The translations under genes and the position numbers were made by a program. The notes under the pieces were generated by a model that was not told the DNA's origin, searched no databases, and saw nothing but the letters and a program-made list of their open reading frames with translations. A stretch of 38,177 nucleotides of DNA, taken from positions 1 to 38,177 of the forward strand of contig JBBHKE010000004.1 in the NCBI GenBank assembly GCA_037447655.1. Direction: 5' to 3'. This document shows positions 28,831 to 37,320 of this stretch, one piece after another. The stretch's first letter is position 1. Each line of letters opens with the position of its first letter. This DNA is from Zygnema cylindricum (Eukaryota > Streptophyta > Zygnematophyceae > Zygnematales > Zygnemataceae).

Positions 28831-28898
28831 ACGCCATAATGGTTAAGGCGTACATCTATATAATACATAAGTTCAAATTTGGTTTAGGCCAACATTTT
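28831..28898 (+). other. tRNA-like module, antisense in E 5' LTR
   Basis: CGCCATAATGGTTAAGGCG at 28832-28850 forms the D-arm, AGTTCAAATTTGG near 28869 is B-box-like, TTTT at about 28895. It lacks the MITE that lies next to the 3' LTR copy. Confidence 0.6.
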
Positions 28899-29015
28899 GG
28901 CAATCTATCATTTTGTTTTCATGTCTGCATGCGACACCCATGGTGACTCTCTCTCTCTCTCTCTTCACTCAAGTGTCTAAATTAAGAAGTGAATATTAAT
29001 TACTTGTTTTCAACA

Positions 29016-29218
29016 CACTGTCTTTGTTTGCTGCACTATCTCCCTCCCCATCTCCCTCTCCTTTTCCCTCTCTTTCTCCCTCTCCTCTCTCTTGTTCAAA
29101 TTGTTGTACTCTCGAACTGTCGATCTCCCTTTTCCTCTCCCATTTCATTTTCCCTACACTCAAAATCGTGCAGTTTTCCTTCCCTTTCTCCGTCTCGCAT
29201 TTACCCTCCCACTAAAAT
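29016..29218. repeat. CT-rich low-complexity tract (right of element E)
   Basis: Same kind of CTCTCC/CCCTCT sequence as 21841-22634, including CTGCACTATCTCCCTCC. The two tracts were probably one before E inserted. Confidence 0.8.
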
Positions 29219-29274
29219 TTCACGTTAATGTCATTTATTTTAAATGTCTAAAGATTTAGGGGAATGTTGAAATT

Positions 29275-29466
29275 TGATATCTTTATTTTAGAAGATAGGG
29301 CTGTAGGAAGAGACTAAAATACCTATAATATTTTATATAAACCTTTGCTGTAATACTTATCTTTATAAGTATTACAGTAGCAAAAATACAATAGAGTGTA
29401 GTGTACTTCTACATGTACACGTGTCAGCAAGAGAAGTTAATGCTCGTATTCCAGAGTGGCGCCGAT
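29275..29466 (+). repeat. orphan LTR start of a fourth copia-like element
   Basis: A purine tract AGATTTAGGGGAA (29262-29274) is followed by TGTTGAAATTTGATATC, the layout of a copia 3' LTR. A TATA-like TATATAAACC lies at about 29334. The sequence is unlike alpha, beta and gamma after the first 10 bp. It is cut at 29466 by the 5' LTR of element F. No coding part of this element is left. Confidence 0.55.
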
Positions 29467-30466
29467 TGTTGAAATAACTAGTTTTTGGGTATTTTCTAGG
29501 TCTAAATCGATAAGCGCAAATATATAAAAAAAAGTGCAGGCAGCCTGCCTCCATCTCTAATCTCTTTCCCCCATACTTGTTGTAGTCACTAAAGAAGAGA
29601 TAGAGTGATGGAGCCATGGCTGCCTCAGCTCCATATGCATGACTAAAGAGTGACTTAAGTCACTCTCAACAAAAGGTTGAGTCCAGCAGGACTCGAACCC
29701 CCGACCGGCAGAGCGCGGCGTAGCCATTAGCTCTAACCAATTTGTTGTAAAGTCTGTTAGGATACATAGGGTTTGATATGTATTTAAACTTGTGTACAGT
29801 CTTCAAACTGATTAACTAAAATATGAACGAAGGAACATAAAAGTAGTTAAAGTTTAGTGCGGACGTCATTTCGCACGAAACAAATGAATCGGACATTTGT
29901 TTTGATGGCTAAAATTCAATGTCACATTTAATCATACGGCATACATTGTTGTCGGGATCCCGGAATGGTCACTTTCGCGTTTATGGACGTGGCATGACCT
30001 GGTGCCACGTGGAGGGATAACATTTGGTCGTAAGAATTCCCGAGAGCGTACAGAGGAGTGAAAAGTTGACACGTGTCCGCTCAGCGGCCTTGTCGTACAC
30101 TAGCCGTATAGAAAGGACATTGACCGTAATCCCTTCTGTACTTTACAGTTATGTGATTAGGTCGTACATTAGTAGATGGGGGTTGTGAGAGGGAAGTAGG
30201 AATTAGCATATTTTTTAGACTGTCACCTCTCCGTTGGGAGCTTTGTATAAATTGACATCTTTGCCACCTCATAACTAATCGGCAAGTTTGCAGTATTCAG
30301 TGATTCTTTTTGCTAAGGAATCAAGGGAGTCTAAGTTGCACAGAGGTGGGGTCAGACTGTCAGTTTGTCCTCTCGGGCAGCAAAGGTTGTGGCTTGAAGT
30401 GGGTTATTTAAAAACTATCTAGAGGCTTCCTAAATTTTGTAGTCTAATGGAGGACACACAATTGCA
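29467..30466 (+). repeat. 5' LTR of element F (alpha)
   Basis: 1000 bp, TGTTGAAATAACTAG to ACAATTGCA. It aligns with the A LTRs. It has a CCATGGCTGCC box at 29614, the antisense tRNA-like module, G-box CACGTGG near 30008, and a decayed GTAC array (30095 GTAC, 30106 GTAT, 30115 GGAC, 30138 GTAC, then ATTAG 18 bp on). Confidence 0.9.
29671..29750 (-). other. tRNA-like module, antisense in F 5' LTR
   Basis: On the minus strand: TTGGTTAGAGC (29730-29740), GGGTTCGAGTCC (29689-29700), CTCAACCTTTT with TTTT at about 29671-29674. It matches both A modules. Confidence 0.7.
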
Positions 30467-30481
30467 GGTTATAGGCCCACC
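30467..30481 (+). promoter_or_regulatory. primer-binding site of element F
   Basis: GGTTATAGGCCCACC directly after the LTR end TTGCA. One mismatch to the iMet anticodon-arm complement. Confidence 0.82.
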
Positions 30482-30482
30482 C

Positions 30483-31380
30483 TCTCGGGTGCCCACCTTT
30501 AATGAATCAGGGTTCATCTATTGGGAAGCCATGATGATTTGGGCTTTGTGCGAAAAACGATACAGGGATATTGTTAGTGGACAAGTGAATGTCCACCTCA
30601 AGGAACTCCACGAAGGTTTGGTGGAATAAGGTTTGCTGCAGCAACCTCTGCTACAACACAACAAGCAAATGATGGGGACAGCAGTGTGTCCGAAAAGGGG
30701 AAGGAGAAGAGACGCCTTTTACTAGAATTGCTCCTATTACCACAGCACCCGGAGCGGCAACCGTGAAGACCGCGGAAAACGACACCCAAACGTGGGAAGA
30801 CATAAACCTAGATGCCAAAACCTTCATTCTAAGACACCTCACTCAAGCTTTCGCAACCCCCCATCTTCACATTTACAAGGCCGAGGAGTTGTGGGTGAGT
30901 TTGGTGGAAATCTATAGAGCTGGTACTATTCAAGAGCTCAAGTTGGCCGAACAAAAGTTGGGGAATTATACTTACAAAGGGGGAAAGATGTTAGACTATT
31001 GTAATGAACTCTCTCGTTTGTATATAGAGATGGAGAGTGCCACGTGGATAGGTACAATGAAGTTGAAAGTCAACACTCTCATCATGAAGTTAACCGACGA
31101 GTATAAAAACACAGTGTACCAAGTACAGGAAATGATTGTCAGTTCATAGATTTGAAAAATAGTGGTCCGGATGATACTTGTGTAGGAGAACACAATTGAG
31201 ATTAGGAGGGGGGGGAGAGCATCCAAGCTCTAGCTACCGGAGGAAACCGATGGGGGAGGGATCTAAAGAAACCATTAAAAAGTAGAGAGATCAGCGTGGA
31301 GGACCAAGGCCTCCAAAGGGCCTTTGTGATTTTTGCAAAAAGTCAGGACACTTTATCGCAGATTGTGTCAAGCTGTCAGA
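30483..31380 (+). pseudogene. element F gag
   Basis: Starts just after the PBS with VPTFNESGFIYWEAMMIWALCEKRY. A frame change comes after 30629. 30763-31149 (128 residues) is the core: TWEDINLDAKTFILRHLTQAFATPHLHIYKAEELW, GGKMLDYCNELSRLYIEM. It ends with a TAG at 31147 after VQEMIVSS. The zinc knuckle at about 31326-31370 keeps all ligands: LCDFCKKSGHFIADC. Gag coats the element RNA. Confidence 0.88.
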
Positions 31381-31950
31381 GCTGAGGCTTCAAGAGAACC
31401 GTGGAGGGGGTTCTTCCAGAGGGAAAAAAAATGCACTTGTGGTCCCAAAAGTGACAAAAGAAACCGAGGACGAGTCCTCTGAAGAGGATGGGGAGCTTTT
31501 TCTTGACGAGATTCTAGAGGAGAAGGAGATCCCCCAAAGACAAAAGTGTTCCCTTGAAGCAATTCGGGAAGCTCTAGAGGAAGGGTGGATCATCAACTCA
31601 GGTGCATCGATGCATATATGTTGGGATAAGCAACTTTTCACTAAGCTAAGAAAAATCCCTACTATAGCGATAGAGTATGGGGAAGGGAGAGTGGTTACCA
31701 CAGATCTAGTAAGGTCATTAGATGTGAAAGTCTTAGTGGAGGGTAAGACTTCTTTACTCACATTCTCAAATGTACTCTACATTCCTCAGCTGAGTTAAAA
31801 TCTTGTCTCTTTATCTGTGTTAGATGACAAAGAGTTTGATACCTTCAGTAGAAAGGGAGTCTTCACAGCTAAGTATGGGGATGAAGTCTACTTCACGGTA
31901 GATAAGGGTAGCCAAGGCATGTTTAGGCTTAACCTGAGTAATGAAAACAT
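31381..31950 (+). pseudogene. element F protease and start of integrase
   Basis: 31439-31798: KETEDESSEEDGELFLDE, then the protease motif IINSGASMHIC, where the catalytic Asp is Asn. VDVKVLVEGKTSLL and LYIPQLS lead to a stop at 31796. 31817-31950 continues with VLDDKEFDTFSRKGVFTA and GSQGMFRLNLSNEN. The integrase zinc finger is not reached. Confidence 0.88.
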
Positions 31951-32110
31951 GTGTTGCAGGTTGGGGATGGGGCTGGCTGTTTCAAATACAAGTGGGACTC
32001 TAAATTTTGCTCTGATGAAAAAGAAATAAAGTGGATAAAATCATTGCTCCAAGAGCCTGGATATATGAAAAATGGCATGCAAAATAAAATGTGTGATGCA
32101 TTTATTATTT
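31951..32110 (+). pseudogene. element F RNase H remnant
   Basis: After a short unalignable bridge, WIKSLLQEPGYMKNGMQNKMCDA (about 32034-32100) matches WVKSLLQELGYMKERVHEVFCDN of A, i.e. the middle of RNase H. It marks the right side of the internal deletion. Confidence 0.75.
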
Positions 32111-32417
32111 TGTTCATCTAATACACTCCTTCAAATACGGGGGTATTCACTTAAAGTTTAATGAGGGGAAAAGAAAAAGGAAAAAGAATATATATATAAT
32201 TGTGTTTTGTTATTAAGAATAAGGTGAAAGAGAAGTAGACTAGAAAATAAGGGGAGTGTTAAAATGTGTGTATTTTCTAGGTCTGTATTTGTATATGTTG
32301 AAAAGAATTAATTAATATTCACTTCTTAATTTATACTCTAGAGTGAAGAGAGAAAGAGAATCACCATGGCTGCCGCCATAGTCAGAAAGAAACAAGCAGG
32401 CAAATTGATAGATTACC

Positions 32418-32490
32418 AAAAGTTGCCCTAAACAGGATTTGAACTTGAGTCGGAGTACTTTATAGACGTACGCCTTAACCATTAAGGCGT
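32418..32490 (-). other. tRNA-like module, antisense in LTR G
   Basis: Minus strand: CGCCTTAATGGTTAAGGCG forms the D-arm, AGTTCAAATCC is the B-box (32435-32445), and TTTT follows at about 32418-32421. Confidence 0.65.
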
Positions 32491-32799
32491 TAACGAAACG
32501 ATACATTTTTGTGGTTCGACGATTAATTAAAGTGTTACGCAAACGTCACTTTCACTTAAACATACCAAAATTTACGAAACAACATCTATAGTCAAACGGC
32601 GCTCGCGGACGAGAATCTAACCGTGTAAAATACATGATCAAACGGACGACGTCGCCTCTACCAAACCCAAATGAATCTTTGGCCGCTTTCGGACATAGCG
32701 GCGCGCTATGCCATGTGGAGCCACATCATTCGACGCTGGAAAAGATGGAAGGAGGAACGATGGCTCCTAAGTTGACAAGTGTCAACCACAGGCCATGTT

Positions 32800-32868
32800 G
32801 TACAATGGTCGTACAAGAAGTACAATCGACCACAATACCTTTTTGTACTATACACTATTTTTGATTGG
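32800..32868 (+). promoter_or_regulatory. GTAC array with CCAAT box, LTR G
   Basis: GTAC at 32800, 32811, 32820 and 32845; the expected fourth core at 32835 is ATAC. Spacing 11, 9, 15, 10. ATTGG at 32864, 19 bp on. Confidence 0.65.
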
Positions 32869-33024
32869 CTTAGGGTAGAGTAGAAGGTAGTTGTGAGTAG
32901 GAGTTATGGGACTTAGCGTGTTTGAGGCGCCACTCTCCAGGTGACCTTTTGTATATATAGGCCATCTTTGGCTAGCTATAACTAACTGCTTAAGGGAGCA
33001 AATTGAGTGATTATTTTTGCTGCA

Positions 33025-33058
33025 GACTCACGGGAGTCCAAGCTACACAAGGGTGTAG
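33025..33058 (+). promoter_or_regulatory. double leader hairpin in LTR G
   Basis: GACTCACGGGAGTC (33025-33038) is followed by CTACAC/GTGTAG with a 4-nt loop (33043-33058). Both stems are perfect. Confidence 0.65.
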
Positions 33059-33341
33059 TTGGTCAAAGTTTTTGCTTGCCAGGGTGACGTAATTTCTGAG
33101 GGAAAGTCAAAGTGGGGAATGTTGTCGAAAACGCATGTTCAAGCTTTGCATTCTATGGTGAAACTGTGCACATAGAAAGTCTTCTTTCACAGAGGTGAAG
33201 TTGTATACGAGTTTTGATTGTGAAGGTGTCAGTCATTTGGGTGTGTATCAACTTGGAGTTGGCATTATCTAGATAAGCTTCTTTAGGTATGCAAGGGGAC
33301 ACACATTCTTTTTGTGGGAAAATGGAACCGAGATAATTTGA

Positions 33342-33551
33342 TAAGACCATAGTACGACATGGCCTTCTAGGTGATCTATAAAATCAAAAGCTTCCTTAAA
33401 TAAAGGCGGCTCAAAAATGTGTAAGTCTTATGACGCCTTCTCTCACAAACCTTCTACTAAACTCTAGGCTAATCATAGGAATGCACAATACAAGAAGGTA
33501 CAATAACCGATGTACTTTTTGTATGACCATAGTACGGCATGTCCTTCCTAG
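33342..33551 (-). repeat. LTR fragment, gamma-like
   Basis: CTATAAAATCAAAAGCTTCC, GAGGCGGCTC-like and CTAGGCTAATCATAGGAATG follow the same order as the minus-strand E LTR at 22858-22965. The phrase GACCATAGTACGRCATG occurs at both ends (33346 and 33525), suggesting a duplication or fusion of two LTR pieces. It is followed by the LTR end of H. Confidence 0.45.
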
Positions 33552-33930
33552 TGCAATTTTGAGACATCCATAGGTCCTTAAAATGGGCAGCTCACACGAA
33601 GCTCCTTCAATAACCCTGACCCCTTTGTGCTTTACAAAGAATAATTGCCACCTTCGCACACAAAAACTCTTTTCACCTTCACCGTTGTGAAGATAAGACT
33701 CCCATGAGTTGATATCAAAAAGAATATCGAAATTTGCTCCCCTGATCAGTAAGTATGAATGGTCAGAAATGACATTTTGTACTGTTGCTCTCTTAGAGAG
33801 AGATGTATATCTTAGATTTGCCTGAAACCTAAACCCTTCTCTAAATCCTCTACAACTAAAGTACGACACCAATGAAATCACTGTAACGTATAGAAAAGTA
33901 CAGATGTCGATGTACAATCTGTACGGCCAT
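33552..33930 (-). repeat. 3' LTR of element H, distal part (beta)
   Basis: Minus strand, ending GTCTCAAAATTGCA at 33552. It matches the last third of the C LTR (leader and U5). At 33930 it joins protease-region coding sequence directly, so the proximal LTR and most of pol are deleted. Confidence 0.7.
33677..33692 (-). promoter_or_regulatory. leader hairpin in H LTR
   Basis: CTTCAC/GTGAAG with a 4-nt loop, next to AACTC/GGAGT. Same stem as in element C. Confidence 0.5.
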
Positions 33931-33932
33931 TC

Positions 33933-34508
33933 GATGGCTACCTTTTTCAGCAGTGAAATAAACTTCTTTTTAAAGCTAGTAGTAAAGGTTCCCTTCTTAG
34001 TGTTAGTCTCCAAACCCTTATCATCTAATTGTGACATTGAAATGTGATTTTTTTTGAACTTTGGAATAAATAACACATCAAATAATGTCACTATGGATTT
34101 GTTACCCTCCACTAAGACTTTTAGATCTACCGATCCGACCATAGTAAAAATGACTACTCTCCCATCCCCATACCTTATCTCTACGGTGGGAATCTTTCTC
34201 ATCTTATTGAACAGGTGTTTGTCCTTACATATGTATGTGGAGGCACCCGAATCCACAATCCATCCTCCTTCACCTTTCAATCCACTGAAGGCAAATTTAT
34301 GCATTCGTGGAATTTCGACCTCAGTCCTTGTCTCTAACTCCTCATCTAACAAGAGCTCATCATTCTTGTCCTCTAATTCCTCCTTTTGTATCTGCGTCAC
34401 AAAAGCTTTTTTCTTTCCTCTGAAAGATCCACCTATCTGCCCCTCCTTTAACCAAAGTTTGGTTAGCTTAGAGCATTCAACCATATATTGCTCTGGTTTG
34501 TCACACAA
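33933..34508 (-). pseudogene. element H protease region
   Basis: Open frame from the knuckle to the pre-integrase region. The knuckle reads LCDLCDKPEQYMVEC: the zinc-binding His is Gln. The protease motif IVDSGASTYIC keeps its Asp. VDLKVLVEGNKSIV and TKKGTFTTSFKKKF follow, and the frame then runs into LTR sequence after about 33933 without a stop until 33411, so the C-terminal 170 residues of that open frame are LTR-derived and not protein. Confidence 0.85.
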
Positions 34509-35013
34509 ATCACACAGCCCCTTAGGAGCCCTTGGTCGCGACTCATCGGACTAATTTTTCTGCCACCCCCCTCCATAATTTCCGACCGATATTCTAGAAT
34601 CCTTATTACTTCAATCGGTCCTGGCTAACGAAGCTTGCCCACTCTTTCCTCCCCTTCGGATCTCTATTGTATTCTCTTGAATGACAATCATCCCTACCAC
34701 AGTATTCCATATCCACCTTGAGTCATGCAAGTCCTGCACTCCCTTAACTATATTCTCAAACTCATCAGGTAACTTCTTAGGGAAGTAGTTAACCTTTTCC
34801 CTTTCAGTTTCTACTTTTCAAACACTCTCTAGCTCCATGAAAAGAGTTGCGAGCTCATTTAAAAAATCAACATCTTCCCCCCCTTCTATTCATATGAATC
34901 TATTTTCTGATCAGCCAACTACTGTTGCTGAATTGTACCACTTGGGTATATCTTTATGAGACCCACCCATAGATCAGATCCCCTTTCTACCAGTAAATGA
35001 GGAGATGCAAGTG
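34509..35013 (-). pseudogene. element H gag remnant
   Basis: Minus strand matches to C gag: GGAAGATGTTG-type sequence for GGKMLDF at about 34870, the ESA- and LPDEFENI-type segments at 34740-34840, and ENTIEIRRG-type at about 34660. Several stops and a frame change interrupt it. Confidence 0.75.
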
Positions 35014-35272
35014 TCAGGCCCTTGTGCGTTTCCAACACACCTTTATATTGTCAAGGATTTCCGAGCCCTTTTGAACCGATACGGTCCTCCAAGTACGGAG
35101 GAGTGAGTGCACCCCGCCGGACAAAATCCTTCTATTTACCAAATTGAGCGGAACGCGCTTTATTTCGCGCCTAACGAATGACAGATGACAGAGTTATTTT
35201 ATTTCAAATATTTCCATTCTGTTGCATGCGACCCATTTCCACCTTTCCCTGTGGGGGGTACATTGTGCAATG
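35014..35272. other. unassigned spacer between H and C
   Basis: About 260 bp, GC-richer (CCCGCCGGACAAAATCC, GGAACGCGCTTTATTTCGCG). No similarity to the elements in the window and no coding signal. Confidence 0.4.
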
Positions 35273-35511
35273 TGTAGAAATTGATGGTTAGTTTAGTATT
35301 TTCTAGGTCTAAAATAAAATACAGAAAAGAAGTCAAGGCAATCTGCCTCTAACTTCTCTCTTCAACTCCCACACTTGTTGCAGTCACTGAAAGTCGGAGA
35401 TGAATCTAGAGCCATGGCTACCTTTGCTATCCTGAGATTTACGGGTAGTACATTAGTTGATTTTACAGTAGTAAATTAGTTAATTTTCTAATTTACTAAG
35501 AGTCGAGCTGT

Positions 35512-35585
35512 CGGAACCAGGATTTGATCTTGGTACCTACCGGCTGTCAAAGCTGGCGGTAGCCGATAGCTTTATCTATTTAGTC
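35512..35585 (-). other. tRNA-like module, antisense in C LTR
   Basis: Minus strand T-arm CCAAGATCAAATCCTGG (35517-35533; one G-T pair), with a D-arm remnant near 35570-35583. No TTTT follows closely in this copy. Confidence 0.6.
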
Positions 35586-35966
35586 TATGACGAGTGTTAG
35601 ATTACATGCGGTTTGATAATTAGATAAACATTTCTATGCTAATAAATACATTTAACGCAAAATATTTACAGGATACATTGATTCGGTTATGTAAAAGTAC
35701 GGATTAATGTACAAACAAGAAACAAGTACCGCGCATTTGTTTCGATAGTGAAGGGAATACGGCGCAAGTATTTATTACGGCTACGATTAAATCTGCATTT
35801 AAATCGGACGGCCTGAATGAATGCCGAGATCACGGAAGAGGATTTCGACGGTTTTTGGTCAACGCCACATCGGATGACACGTGGCAGAATGACATTGGAT
35901 CGTGGCATCTCCGGGGATTAAGGGAGCAAATCCGGATATACCACGTGTCGAGATTTAGGCCATGTC

Positions 35967-36033
35967 GTACAGTATCCGTACAAAAAGTACACCTGCAGTT
36001 GTACTTCTGTGTACGGAAGAGAAATATGATTGG
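35967..36033 (+). promoter_or_regulatory. GTAC array with CCAAT box, C LTR (complete)
   Basis: GTAC at 35967, 35978, 35987, 36001 and 36011 (11, 9, 14, 10), then ATTGG at 36029, 18 bp on. All sites intact. The GTACs sit close to whole helical turns. Confidence 0.7.
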
Positions 36034-36209
36034 TTCCGTTCATCAATAGATAGAGTTTGTGAGAGAGAGAGGTCTTAGAAAAATTGGTAGATAGGACCCT
36101 CTCTCCCACAGAGCTTCTATACAAAAGGTCAACTTTGACCCTCCATAACTTACTACTCACGGGAACAAATTCAGAGATTCTTTTTGCTATCGACCCAGGG
36201 GAGTCTTGC

Positions 36210-36225
36210 CTTCACAGCGGTGAAG
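36210..36225 (+). promoter_or_regulatory. leader hairpin in C LTR
   Basis: CTTCAC/GTGAAG with a 4-nt loop AGCG, after CAGGGGAGTC. Confidence 0.6.
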
Positions 36226-36349
36226 GTGGTCATAGTTTTTGTTTGCCAGGGTGGCGGTTTTTTGTGCTGAAAGACCAAGGGGTTAGGGTTATCCTAAAGG
36301 CTTCGTGTGAGCTGTTTCTCTGAGGTCCCATGGAGGTCTCAGAGTTGCA

Positions 36350-36363
36350 GGTTATGGGCCCAC
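36350..36363 (+). promoter_or_regulatory. primer-binding site of element C
   Basis: GGTTATGGGCCCAC directly after the LTR end TTGCA. It pairs with the initiator-tRNA anticodon arm. Confidence 0.85.
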
Positions 36364-37320
36364 TATCTAAGGTGCCCATATTCAATGGAGCTGGCTTCAT
36401 ATACTAGGGAAAGTAAGATGATAGGAGCTCTATGTGAGAAATAATTTTGTGGAATAGTGAGTGGAAGGGTGAGGCGTCCATCTAGTTTTGGGATACCTCC
36501 AAGGTTTACAGGAGGGAGATTCACTAGAGATGCAGATCCATCTTCAACGGAGGAGACAAAGGAAGGAGAGGTGGTGGACAAAAGAAAGGAGAAGAAGACG
36601 ACCACACCAATAGCAACTGGTTCGGCATTTATGTCACCTATTTCGAGGAACGAGGAGAATGATACCGATACTTGGGACTTCAACAATATGGCTTCAAAGC
36701 ACTTCATCCTCCGCCATCTAACATAAGGACTTGCATGTCCTCATTTGCAGGTAGAAAGGGCATCCGATCTTTGGATGGCTCTCATAGAGATGTACTGAAG
36801 TGGTACGATTTAGCAAAAACAGTTGACTGATCAGAAAGTTAAGGAGTATGTATACAAAGGGGGGAAGATGTTGGATTTTTGCAATGAGCTTGCTACACTT
36901 TTTATGGAGCTAGAGAGTGCTGGAAAAGATTTTAGTGAAAAAGAAAAGTTTAACTGTATACTGATAAATTTACCCGATGAGTTCGAGAACATATTCAACC
37001 GTGTGCAGGACTTGCCGGACTTAAGATGGATATGGAACTCAATGGTAGGAATGATTCTTGTTCAGGAGAATACAATTGAGATCCGAAAGGGAGGAAAGAG
37101 TGTGCAAGCCTTGGCAGCTGGGACCGACTGGAGTAACAAGGATTCCTGGACACCGATCAGAAATTACAGAGGGGGGGAGCATAAAAATCAGACCGACGAG
37201 TTCGGGCTAAGAGCTCCCAAGGGTTTATGTCATTTCTGTAAGAAACCAGGGCACTATATGGTGGAGTGTAATAAACTAACCGAGCTTCGGTTAAAGGAGG
37301 GGCGGATTGGTGGAACCCCG
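36364..37320 (+). pseudogene. element C gag
   Basis: The first segment, starting after the PBS (VPIFNGAGFIY), is broken. 36457-36726 reads SSFGIPPRFTGGRF and DTWDFNNMASKHFILRHLT up to a TAA at 36724. 36823-37407 holds GGKMLDFCNELATLFMELES, LPDEFENIFNRVQDL, GMILVQENTIEIRKGGKS and an intact CCHC knuckle LCHFCKKPGHYMVEC at about 37225-37270. It is the structural protein gene of the element. Confidence 0.9.

Larger units (their letters stand above)
22635..29015 (-). mobile_element. element E: Ty1/copia (gamma), both LTRs present
   Basis: Minus strand: 5' LTR 28143-29015, PBS, gag, protease, integrase, RT, RNase H, 3' LTR 22635-23736. It sits in CT-rich sequence on both sides. The 5 bases outside the ends (CATCT and CACTG) do not match, so a target duplication cannot be shown. 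All domains are present but every one is interrupted. Closest relative in the window is element D. Confidence 0.9.
28143..29015 (-). repeat. 5' LTR of element E
   Basis: 873 bp, TGTTGAAAACAAG at 29015 to AATTTCA at 28143. It holds the empty MITE site at 28818-28819. Confidence 0.9.
29467..32295 (+). mobile_element. element F: internally deleted copia (alpha)
   Basis: 5' LTR, PBS, gag, protease and a little integrase, then a jump into RNase H, a purine tract AAAATAAGGGGAG (32244-32256) and only 39 bp of 3' LTR (32257-32295) before LTR G. Integrase core and the whole RT are absent. The interior is 1.8 kb instead of about 4.4 kb. Confidence 0.85.
32296..33341 (+). repeat. LTR G (gamma), probably a solo or fused LTR
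   Basis: It starts TGTTGAAAAGAATTAATT inside the first 40 bp of F's 3' LTR. It follows the gamma LTR order: ACCATGGCTGCCGCCAT (32364), tRNA-like module, GTAC/CCAAT block, TATATATAGG near 32951, leader hairpins. The end is assigned at GATAATTTGA (33341) by analogy to D's CATAATTTCA. Between 33120 and 33280 it diverges from D and E. No matching 5-bp duplication and no attached coding region. Confidence 0.7.
33552..35013 (-). mobile_element. element H: truncated copia (beta)
   Basis: Minus strand: part of gag, protease and the sequence just before the integrase finger, then the tail of the 3' LTR. No 5' LTR, integrase core, RT or RNase H. Gag and protease are closest to element C, which lies head-to-head with it. 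Similarity to C ends at about 35013. No target duplication was found. Confidence 0.78.
35273..36349 (+). repeat. 5' LTR of element C (beta)
   Basis: 1077 bp, TGTAGAAATTGATGG to CAGAGTTGCA. It carries CCATGGCTACC at 35412, the tRNA-like module, G-boxes CACGTG at 35879 and 35942, the complete GTAC/CCAAT block and leader hairpins. It is the best preserved beta LTR here. Confidence 0.92.

Noticed and set aside
33411-33932. C-terminal half of the 365-residue minus-strand open frame in H
   Set aside because: From about 33932 downward the sequence is LTR, so the open frame there is accidental.
34054-34554. 166-residue plus-strand open frame
   Set aside because: It is the antisense of the H protease region; the minus strand has the real motifs (DSGA, VDLKVLVEG).
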